This document shows positions 36,501-48,500 of a stretch of DNA of 64,000 bases, piece by piece; position 1 is the first letter of the stretch; each line of letters begins with the position of its first letter. The translations under genes and the position numbers were made by a program. Source of the stretch: Dama dama (taxonomy: Eukaryota; Chordata; Mammalia; Artiodactyla; Cervidae); NCBI RefSeq assembly GCF_033118175.1, contig NC_083689.1, positions 21,744,501 through 21,808,500 on the forward strand, written 5' to 3'. The notes beneath the pieces were generated by a model. The model saw only the letters and a list, made by a program, of their open reading frames with translations, was not told the DNA's origin and searched no databases.

Positions 36501-39500
36501 TGAGGGCTGTCTTTTCACCTTGCTTATAGTTTCCTTTGTTGTGCAAAAGCCTTTAAGTTTAATTAGGTCCCGTTTGTTTATTTTTGCTTTTATTTCCAAT
36601 ATTCTGGGAGGTGGGTCATAGAGGATCCTGCTGTGATTTATGTCAGAGAGTGTTTTGCCTATGTTCTCCTCTAGGAGTTTTATAGTTTCTGTTCTTACAT
36701 TTAGATCTTTAATCCATTTTGAGTTTATTTTTGTGTATGGTGTTAGAAAGTGTTCTTAGTTTCATTCTTTTACAAGTGGTTGACCAGTTTTCCCAGCACC
36801 ACTTGTTAAAGAGGTTGTCTTTTTTCCATTGTATATTCTTGCCTCCTTTGTCGAAGATAAGGTGTCCATAGGTTCGTGGATTTATCTCTGGGCTTTCTAT
36901 TCTGTTCCATTGATCTATATTTCTGTCTTTTTGCCAGTACCATACTGTCTTGATGACTGTGGCTTTGTAGTATAGTCTGAAGTCAGGTAGGTGATTCCTC
37001 CAGTTCCATTCTTCTTTCTCAAGATTGCTTTGGCTATTCGAGGTTTTTTTGTATTTCCATACAAATTGTGAAATTATTTGTTTTAGTTCTGTGAAAAATA
37101 CTGTTGGTAGCTTGATAGGGATTGCATTGAATCTATAGATTGCTTTGGGTAGTATAGTCATTTTCACAATGTTGATTCTTCCAATCCATGAACACGGTAT
37201 ATTTCTCCATCTGTTTGTGTCCTCTTTGATTTCTTTCATCAGTGTTTTATAGTTTTCTATATATAGGTCTTTTGTTTCTTTAGGTAGATATACTCCTAAG
37301 TATTTTATTCTTTTTGTTGCAATGGTGAATGGTATTATTTCCTTAATTTCTCTTTCTGTTTTTTCATTGTTAGTGTATAGGAATGCAAGGGATTTCTGTG
37401 TGTTAATTTTATATCCTGCAACTTTACTATATTCGTTGATTAGCTCTAGTAATTTTCTGGTAGAGTCTTTAGGGTTTTCTATGTAGAGGATCATGTCATC
37501 TGCAAACAGCGAGAGTTTCACTTCTTCTTTTCCTATCTGGATTCCTTTTACTTCTTTTTCTGCTCTGATTGCTGTGGCCAAAACTTCCAAAACTATGTTG
37601 AATAGTAGTGGTGAGTGTGGGCACCCTTGTCTTGTTCCTGATTTTAGGGGAAATGCTTTCAATTTTTCACCATTGAGGGTAATGCTTGCTGTGGGTTTGT
37701 CATATATAGCTTTTATTACGTTGAGGTGTGTTCCTTCTATTCCTGCTTTCTGGAGAGTTTTAATCATAAATGGGTGTTGAATTTTGTCAAAGGCTTTTTC
37801 TGCATCTATTGAGATAATCATATGGTTTTTATCTTTCAATTTGTTAATGTGTTTTTATCTTTCAATTTGCTAATGTGTTCAATTTGTTAAAAAACAAAAA
37901 GACCACCCTTAATCCCATGGAATAAACACCCGAACAATTAGTATATTAATGTTTTTCTTTAAAAATTTTAAAATTTTTATTGGAGTCTAGTTGCTTTATA
38001 ACTCTATGAATGTTTTTCTTTCTCCAATGCATACTTTGATGCAAAGTTTTAGCATATCTATAATTTAGCAATCTATACTTCTTACTGGTATCGTAAACTG
38101 GTCATTAATCCAGCCACATGGGCCTCTGCACTGTTATTCCAACAGGTCAGGCAAGGTCCTGCCTCAGGACCTTTGCACTGGCCATTCCCACTGCCTGGGA
38201 TCTGCTTCCTACAACTGTCTCCACAACTATTAATAACTCCTTGGATGCTGAATTGCTAGTTAAATTTCACCTCTTAGAGAAGCTGTCTCACCCCCAAACC
38301 GAAGCTTCCAGCATCTGTCTAATCCTCTAAGTACTACTTGCCACAATCTCAGTGGTTTTATTTATTCTTTCCCTGTCTGTCTTCCTGGGGGCCACGATTG
38401 GGTCTGTTCTGTCCAAAGCCATTTACCAAGCATGTAGTAGATGCCCAGTGAATTTTTATTGAGAAGGGACATTTAAGAGCAAGGAAACATGTGAAACCCT
38501 TGGCCTGTAGTGAGCCCTCAAGATTCATCCCTTGTCTTTCTCCAGGTCTCAGGATGGAGGGATTTTCCTTCTGCCACCATAAGCACTGTCTCTTCCAGAG
38601 GCCCAAGGAATCCAGCACCTATTTGTTGAGGTGCATGCAGACTGTGATTAAAGTCATTCAAACATCCGTGGGTTCAGAACCTAGCTAAAGCTCATTCTTT
38701 GCTCTCTGACCTTGCTCAAGTCATGTCCCCTCTCTGAGCCTGTTTCCCCATCTGTGAAAGGGGTTAATGACACATCTTACCTCATGGGGTTTCTGTTATA
38801 TCTGTGTCTCAGCATGGCCTAGTATTCTATAAAATGGGAGAAACTTTGAATTGTGGACATATGTTGAGAACCTGGGACTAGCTTTGACTTCTTGCTATAA
38901 AAATGATGACGATTATGATGATTTTAACTCATTATTGACTGGGGGATTCTTGCAGAAACGAATGCCTGCAGCTCGAGTTTTCATTTTGGCTGGCCAAAAA
39001 TCAATTCTGTGATTTCACTAACACTGTTTTGCAGGTCATTACATTCAGCAGTTTACACTTGACACACTTATAAAGTCTTCTCTAGCATCATGAGTTTCAC
39101 TTTCCATATCGGAATCAATCACTAAGGTTTTTTGTCTTCTTGTGGGTCTACATTCGTATTGTCTGAATCAGAACTATGTTATGAAGAACTGTCATATTCT
39201 GAGACACTTGTATGTACATTGCTCAGATGATCAGAGAAAGTATTCCCATAAAATTCACTGAAAAATTCATCTTTGCATAAAATTTCACCATGTGTCATCT
39301 TTGAAGATTTTACGGTAATAAATTAGCACTTATCACATACACAAAGTTGGAACAAAAACCTAACAGAGAAAAACGTGAATGATAATGACAGTTGTAAGTT
39401 GTCTAATGAAACTTTGATCAACTTTAAACTCTAACAACTCCACACTTGATGTTAATTGTATCAGTGTCTAAAAATGTACTGATACATCTCCCGTCAATAA

Positions 39501-42500
39501 TGGACAACAAAAGATGTATTAAAATGTCTCCAGTCAATAATGCATTAAAAGTCACAATAAGGGACACTGATGAGGCTGTGTGCCAGGTATCACTCTGAGC
39601 ATTTATATCTGTGTGTAGGTTAAGTGAAGTGTTAGCCGCTCAGTCATATCTGACTCTTTGCGACCCCATGGGCTGTAGCCCTCCAGGCTTCTCTGCCTAT
39701 GGAATTCTCCAGGCAAGAATACTGGAGAGGGTAGCTAGTCCCTTCTCCAAGGGATTCTCCCAACCCAGGGATTGAACCTGGGTCTCCTGTATTTCAGGCA
39801 GATTCTTTACTGTCTGAGCCACCCGGGGAAGCCCATGTGTAGGTTAAAGATAGCAGCAAATTCTCTGCCACCCCCTCCATTCAGAGCTAGAGTCTGTTTC
39901 CCTTTCCCCTCACAGGGCCGGTCCAGTGGCTGGTTTTGACCTGCAGAGTGGGGCACCATGTGGACTTTTGGCCCTGAGCCCTAATAGACGTCAGCCTGTG
40001 CCTTTACATAGTGTGTGCTTGCCCCAGCACCACATTGAGAAATTCAACCACCTCACTACCTCCATGCCACAGAGAAACCCAAGCCCCAGGAGACATGTGA
40101 GTGAAGCCCCTTTTGGAGATCCAAACCCAGCCTGGGCACCAGCTGAGTTACCCCAGCTGACACTCTGTGGGGCAGAAAAGACACTGCTGAGCCCTGGTCA
40201 AAATCTGAGACCCAGAAATAATACACTGTTGGTATTTCAAGTCACTCAGTTCTAGAGTGGTTTGTTACACAGCAGTAGCTAACTGACACAGTATGGGACA
40301 TAATTTAACCTTCACAGCAACTCTAAGAGGCATCAACTGTTCTTGTCTCCATTTCACAGGTGGGCAAACTGAAGCCCAGAGAAGTTAAGGGAGTTTTCTC
40401 AGGTCACACAGCTAGCAAATGGGGGAGCCAGGATGAAGATCTAGGCATACTTGCTCCAAGAGCTCGGCGTTCATCAACTGTCTTCAAGGAGATGATCTCA
40501 GCAGACATGAAGCCACTAGGAGTATGAATGCTGGCCAGGGTGGGGTGGGGGCTTCCTCAGACCCTCTTCATTCATTTCAGTCCACAAAATGGATTGACTC
40601 CTCCTGTATGCCAAGCACTGGAGACACAGCAGTGAACCCAACAGACTGCCGCTGCTCTCAAGGAGCTGATGTTCACGATAAACACGTGACTGTATATAAT
40701 ATGTCAGTGCACGGAAAACAGTAGCCAGATGGGATCAGGGACTGATGGAGTGGTTTATTTTTATTTGCTGTTTTGAACATGAAAATCAGGGAGGACTTCA
40801 CAGAGGTGGTAACATTTGAGTAGGGACCCCGAGGAGGTGAAAGAGGAAGTCAAATTGGTCTCTAGGAAAAAGAATTCCATGCAGAGGGAACAGCCAGAGC
40901 AAAGGCCAGTGTGTACTGCCAACTCTGAAACTGGGTTGGTGCAAAAAGCTATTATAAAGTAGAAACGCTGGGACTTCCCTGCTAGTCCAGGGGCTAAGAC
41001 TCTGTGCTCACAGTGTAGGGGGCCCAGGTTCAGTCCCTGGTTGGGGAACTAGATCTGACATGCTGCAGCTATTTGGTGTAGCCAAATAAAGAAATACATG
41101 TATATATATTTTAAAGTAAGAAATGCTTCATTGTAAAACTATCAGTCTTTCTGACTCAAAAGGGGAGTGTACATGTTGGGTGTACGTCCTGCCAGACACT
41201 TTTCTGCTTTTAAAGCTTACAGGTGTGTACATCAGTTGCTACCTTTTTCAATTTTTAACAAAAACCGCCTTGCTCTGCATACTGTTCTTCAGCTGGCTTC
41301 AGCGTATTTATAGTGATCGCATCTTTAATAATCTTTACACCTTAGCCACATAGATCAACAGCATAGTTGAAAATGTGGACCGTGACACCAGCCTGCCCAA
41401 GTTCAGATCCTGGCTCTGCCATGCTGCTTGCTGTGTGACCTGGACCCAGCATTTTAACGTCTCTGGGCTTCAGTTTTCTCATCTGTAGAAACAGCAGCCA
41501 CCTGATAGAACAGATAGAATCATAGAATCACCGAGAGGATTTACAAAGTGTAAAACTCTCAGGATGGACCCTGGCATATCACGGGCATGTAACAGAAATG
41601 AACCATCACTGTCTTTCTTGTTCTTTAGAAAAAAACAAACAACAGCTTTATCAAGGTTTAATTGACATACAGGGAACCACCTGCATTTGAGGTGTACAAG
41701 TTGGTGCATAGTGACTTATATATGCAGCCATGCAGCCATCCCCACCATTGAAATGGTAATGTTCCCTGTTCCCATCGCCCTTTGTCATGCCTCCTTTTTG
41801 CCATCCCAAGCAGCCAACATCTGCTTTTGGTTCCTGTAGACAAGTTTGCATTTACTAGGGTTTACACCACACAGGCTTATTTTCCCAACCAGAGTTTGAA
41901 CTTGGGCTCTTGGCAGTGGCACACGGATCCCAACCACTGGCCCTCCTAGGAATTCCGTTTCTAGGCTTTTATAGAAATAGGATCTTTTATTTAGCTACAG
42001 TTTTAAATTACAGTTAGGTCATTATATTCACTTTCTAATTAATTTTTTAATTAATTTATGGCTGCACTGGGTCTTTATTGCTACACATGGGCTTTCTCTA
42101 ATTGCAGCAAGCAGGGACTACTCTTCGTTGTGGTGCATGGAATTCTCATTGCGGTGGCTTCTCTTGTTGTGAAACATGGGCTCGACAGCATGCTGGCTCG
42201 GTAGTTGCTCCACTCAGGCTTAGCTGCCCTTCTGCGTGTGGAATCTTCCCAGACCAGGGACTGAATCTGTGTCCCCTGCATTGGCAGGTGGACTCTTAAC
42301 CACTGGACCGCCAGGAACGTCCCTTTCTAGGGTTTTATATAAATAGGATCTTTTAGCATGGATTCCCCTATTCTTTCCTACCAGTGACCTAAATTACCAT
42401 CAGCTTTGGACTCCACTCAGACACGCATGCATTTCCCCCAAGCACAGAGCCTTCCTCAAGTAACTGAAACATCAGCTCCCGCTTTACCCCCTGAAACCCA

Positions 42501-45500
42501 GTGTTTACACTGCCCTTTCACATACTTATTTTATCAAGTGTGGTTCTGAGCTCAGACAACCCAGGAGGCAGGGACTTTTACATCACACCCATTTTACAGA
42601 TGAGGAAACCAAGGCTTAGAGATCTTGGACGTGTTGCCCAAGATCATAGAGCCAGGTCTCCTGCAGAGTCCCTGATCTCAACCCCTGCACTATGCTGCTC
42701 CGACCTTGGAAGTGTTGGCTTAAGTCTCTCTGCCCCACAGATCAAGGTCTCCCATGCCACTGTGCTCCTAAACACCACTGTGCACCTGTGGGTCAAGAAT
42801 AAAAACAGTCTGAAGGCCTCTGCCCCAGGGCAACGAGACCCTGGAGGCTGCGGAGCCCAACCCCGTCAGCAGAGATAGCACTTACATTGTCATGACTGAG
42901 CATCACCCCCTTGGGTTGGCCTGTGGTCCCGGAAGTGTAGATGATCACGGCACACTGATTGGCCTTCTGGCTTTTTATGATCTGGTCCAGCTGGGCATCA
43001 GGAATGCTACTGCCAAGTTCTAGGAAGTCATCCCACTACAGAAAGAAAAGACCAGCAGAGGATGGCGGCTTAAGGGTGTGAGGGGTCAGGTCTTGCCCCA
43101 CCAGCTGCCCTGGAAGGATGATTCCCAGCAGGAGGAAAGGCACTTTATACAGAGGCCCTGAGACACTTGCTTCTCCTCCACTTCCTGGGCAGGCTACTCA
43201 AGCACCTCGGCCTCAGTTTCCTCATAGGTAAAATGGGGATGATGTCAAGGCCCAACTCTTTGGGTTGTTCTAAGCAGTAAATGGGTCACTATGTGTAAAA
43301 TGGTTAGAACAGCAGAGTTCAGGATCATTTGTTCTCTGCCTTTCCAGATTCCACTTGGCACCTCAAACTTAGTGACCAGATTGATGGAACTCAAGGCCAT
43401 CCTGATTGGCTTAAGCTGGAAGGTCCCATCTGCCTGGGCCACAGTGATTGGACTGGTTCTGGACATGTGACCTCAGATGGCCCAATCACAGTGAAGGTCA
43501 GAGCTTTGGCTGTAAGTGCTGAGACATGAATGAGTCATCTGAAAATGAGGTAACCTGAGGAGCTGCTGGACTGTCTCAGGACTAGAGGGAAGCAAGGTTA
43601 GTGGAGAGCAAAATGGAGCCTACTAAGTCATTTCAGTTGTGTCTGACTCTTTGCAACCAATGGACTATAGCCCATCAGTCTTCTCTGTCCATGGGGATTC
43701 TCCAGGCATGAATACTGAAGTGGGTTGCCATTTCCTTCTCCAGGGGATCTTCCTGACCCAGGGATTGGACCCACGTCTCTTATGTCTTCTGCACTGGCAG
43801 GCAGGTTCTTTACCACTTCACCACCAAATGGAGCCTTGGGCATGTTATTTGAGCTCCTGGTTCCAGCTGTGCATGGGTTGTAGTTACATGAGCCAACAAA
43901 TGGTCTTTGAAGTTTAAGCCATTTGGAGTTAGGCTATTATCACTTGCAGCCAAAGATATCCTTAGTAATAAGACATACATCACCTCCCTCTGGCAGATGA
44001 AGAAGTGGAGGCTCAGAGGCGGGAAGTTACCTGCCCAGGGTCACACACTAGGTAAACAGAGGAGTTAGCATTTTAACCCAAGAGTCCAGAGCCTGTGCTC
44101 TTAATTACCTTAGAATTTGATGCTTCACAAGGAACTGTTGGGCTGTATGAACTGAATTTCACATGAGAGCTGCAAAAATGCTGTCTGTGATCCTCCAGTG
44201 AGGCTCTGGAGGAGGACAGTATCCTGTCTGCAAAATAGAGGGCTCTGCATGTCCTCCAGAAATGGCCAGCATTGCCTGCAACCTGACAGGGCAGTGCTGG
44301 CCCCATCCAAAAGGAAAGGACCTTTCCCCAGAGCATCCCTAACAGGGCAGTGTGACGATGAGAGGAGCAGTGCACACAGGCCTTGGGAGGGACCCTGTCC
44401 TTTCTCTGAGAAATGCCCCACCCCCCCCAAAAGGATGCTCCCCTAATGGCAGGTGCAGGACCTCATCCTCCCATGGCCACAAATGATGGGATCACATAGA
44501 CACTTGACCCAACCTAGTCCAATGCAGTGCTCTGTTGGAAATCTGGAATTGGTTCCGAGTCCAACTCCAGGCATCACCACCTGCCCAGTTAATGGTCTTC
44601 TTCTGTCATCCCTCTGCCCTCAAATTTCACCTTTTAATTTCCCAGGCATTTCCTTTTTCTCTCAGTTCTAATGAATGTATTCCTAAACTGAATCTAAAAA
44701 TGGGAGGTTCTACTCACCCTGGCAGAGAAGTAGATTCTTAACCTGTCACAAAACTGTTGCCTGTAAATCACTGTCCTCAACTAGAAGCAATGTTGCCCAT
44801 ACCACCCTCCCCCCCGGCCAGAGGACCTAGGCAGAGTCTGAGGATATTTGTGATTGTTTCAACTAGGATGTAGTAGGTGGAGGGAAGCCAGGGTTGCTGC
44901 TTAACACCTTAAAATGCACAGGACAGCCCACATGATGAAAAATTATCCACCCTGAACTCTGCTCAGTGTTATGTGACAGCTGGATGGGAGGGGAGTTCGG
45001 GGGAGAAAGGATACATGTTTATGTATGGCTGAGTCCCTTCACTGTCCACCTGAAACTATCATGATATTATTAATTGGCTATATCCTAAGACAAAATTAAA
45101 AGTTCAAAAGAAAAAAATCATCCACCTTGAATATCCAATGAGGCTGAGAAACCCTGCCGTAAATAGTGTTTCTAACAAAAGGGTTTAACTTATCCAGACT
45201 TAAGATCTTGTTGCCGTGATGGTCACTTTTAACCTCTGAAATGTCTGTGATTCTGATCAGTTGTCTTACTTAGTTGGTTATCATCCTGGTCTTAATATTC
45301 TAAGGTTTTCTGAAAGGTGCACAAGCTGGCGAGTGTTTCAGCCAGAAAGAATCACTGTCATCTTTCCTCCCACTTGAGTGGAGGGAAAACCAAATAAATT
45401 CCGTGACATGTTAGGACTTCTGATTTGGATCATGGGTTTGATGGCCTGATCTCAGGAACATTAACAACAGGAGCCTGGGCTGGTCCCTCACAGACCTCCT

Positions 45501-48500
45501 GCCCTGACGTCTATGAGTTAACTTGTTGTATCCTTAGAAACAAGACCCAAACCCTCTCCTTTGGCTTAAGTGGGTCTCTGTTGCTTGCACTCAAGCATTT
45601 TCTGACTCTAGAAGGCCCTGAGGCAGAGTGAATTTGCAAAAAAAAAAAAAAAAAGGCTGTGACATGTATGATGTCACACAGTTTTCAGGGGCCCTGTCCC
45701 TCGCTTAGTAAGAGGTGGAGTCTGGTCTACAGCTTGGCCTCAATGTGCTCCTTCCAAGAATAGGGTCATTCAAGGCAGGACAGCTTCTGCCTGAATATTT
45801 CTCTCCTCAAAACATTCTCTCTGGAGACATTCCCAGTGGTCCAGTGGTTAAAGACTCTGAGCTTCCTTCTACTGCAGGGGGCGCAGTTTCCATCCCTGGT
45901 CAGGGAATGAAGATCCCCACATGCTGCCCAGCATGGCAAAAACAACAACAAAACAAACAAAAAACCATTCTCTGTGGAGATCTGAGCTACCAAACAAGCC
46001 CACAGGTCCTGAAGACATTGCAGAAGCAGAAAAAGAGAAAGAAAGGTGCTGGAGGAGCCCCAGATGCAGAGTCAGGACCAGGCTGCGGACCAGGGGCTTC
46101 TCTTTGAGTGCAAATTTTTTTAGGGAATTCCCCCCGCCAAGAAAAGCTTGTAATCAAGATAAATAATATTTCAATGCAATATTTTAAAAGTCAATATCAA
46201 AACAAAGCAAATCTGTGATGGATGAAACATCAAAATTTGAAAAAAAGGCAGGCTCCAACAGGGTTGTTGGTCCAAGCCATAGCAGAAATGGGCGCCCCTT
46301 GTATGTGTATTTTCGTACATTAAAAATAGCTAACAGTTTTAATAAAGATACTGATGACTTTGCATCTGTGAGAGCCAGGAAAGTAAATTTATAATAAATT
46401 CTGACTTGAACATAAATTAAATACTTAAACTTAATGTTGTGAGTTCCAACACATCTTATTTTCAGTGCTGCAGCATTTTTTCAGTTACGCTGTGTGCGCT
46501 GCATGCGCTCAGTCTGTCCCACTCTGCGATTCAATGAACTTTAGCTCACCAGTATCCTCTGTCCATGGGATTTTTCCAGGCAAGAACACTGCAGTGGGTT
46601 GCCGTTTCCTACACTAGGGGATCTTCCCCGCCCAGGGATCAAACCCACATTTCCTGCATTAGCAGGCAGATTCTTTACCACTGTGCCACCAAGGAAATCC
46701 TCAGTTACGCTAATGCTCTGAAAAAATAAAACACAAAAACACCTAGTAATAAAATGATTGATACTGTCTTCTGCCACCAATTCTGGGGGTGATTTGTTAC
46801 ACAGAAATAAATGACCAGAACAGACACCTTCCGGGAAATCAGACCCTTCATGGCACAAAAAAATTCTCTCAAAAGCCTCACCCCCTTCCCTTGTGAGGTC
46901 TCGCCTTCTCCCTTGCCCACCACCCAGTGGGTGGGTGAGTCCCCACCCACTTCTGTGGGCTTCCCTCCTAACTCAGTTGGTAAAGAATCCGCCTGCAATG
47001 AAGGAGACACAGGTTCGATTCCTGGGTTGGGAAGATTCCTTGGAGAAAGAAATGGCAACCCATTCCAGTATTCTTGCCTGGAAAATCCCGTGGACAGAGG
47101 AGCCTGGCGGGCTACAGTCCATGGGGTGCAAAGAAAGAGTCGGACATGACTTAGCGACTAAACTACCACTACTGCTACCCACTTGTGTTGCTCACGACCC
47201 AGTTCCCTTGAGTCCTCGCTCATTTCCTTTGTATAGCTCTGCCCTCCCTCTCTCGGTCACCACACAGTTCCATTGCAAGTCCCCGCCCACTTCCCTGTAT
47301 GGCCCCGCCTCCCCCTTCCTTTGCCAGTGCCCTCCTTCCCTTTAAGGCCCTGTCCTCTCCTTTGTTGACACTTACAGAGTACAGGTTTTTACATTTGCTG
47401 TCGTCCACGGGTGGCTTGTACTGAACGATCGCTTTTAGGGTCTCCATCTTGTTGCTCGGAATCTGAAAGAAAGTTGTTCAGTCGCTCAGTCGTGTCCGAC
47501 TCTTTGCGACCTCATGGACTGTAGCTTGCCAGGCTTCCCAGTCCTTCACTGTCTCCCTAAGTTTGTTCAAACTCATGTCCATTGAGTCGATGATGCCATC
47601 CAACTGTCTCATCCTCTGTCGTCCCCTTCTCCTCTTGCCCTCAATCTTTCCCAGCATCAGGGCCTTTCCAGTGAATCTGCTCTTTGCATCAGGTGGCCAA
47701 AGGATTGGAGCTTCAGCTTCAGCATCAGTCCTTTCAATGAATATTCAGGGTTGATTTCCTTTAGGATTAACTGGTTTGATCTCCTTGCAGTCCAAGGGAC
47801 TCCCAAGAGTCTTCTCAGGCACCACAAATTCGAAAGCATCAATTCTTTGGCACTCAGCCTTCTTTATGATCCAACTCCCAACATCCATACATGACTACTG
47901 GAAAAATCATATCTTTGACTATACAGACCTTTGCCAGCAGTGATGTCTCTGCTTTTTTAATAAGCTGTCTAGGTTTGTCATAGCTTTTCTTCCAAGGAGC
48001 AAGCATCTTTTAATTTCATAGCTGCCGTCACCATCCCCAGTGATTTTGGAGCCCAAGAAAATAAAGTCTGTCACTCTTTCCATTCTTTCCACATCTATTT
48101 GCCATGAAATGATGGGACCAGATGTCATGATCTTTGTTTTTTGAATGTTGAGTTTTAAGCCAGCTTTTTCACTCTCCTCTTTCACTTTCATTAAGAGGCT
48201 TTTTAGTTCCTATTCATTTTCTGTCATTAGGGTGGTGTCATTTGCATTGTCTGAGGCTATTGATATTTTTCCCCAGCAATCTTGATTCTAGCTTGAGCTT
48301 CATCCAGCCTGGCATTTCACATGATGTACTTGGCATATAAGTTAAATAAGCAAAGTGATAATATACAGCCTTGATGTACTCCATTCCCAATTTTGAACCA
48401 GTCCATTGTTCCATGTCCAGTTCTAACTGTTGCTTCTTGACCTGCGTACAGGTTTCTCAGGAGGCAGGTAAAGTGGTCTGGTATTCACATCTCTTTAAGA

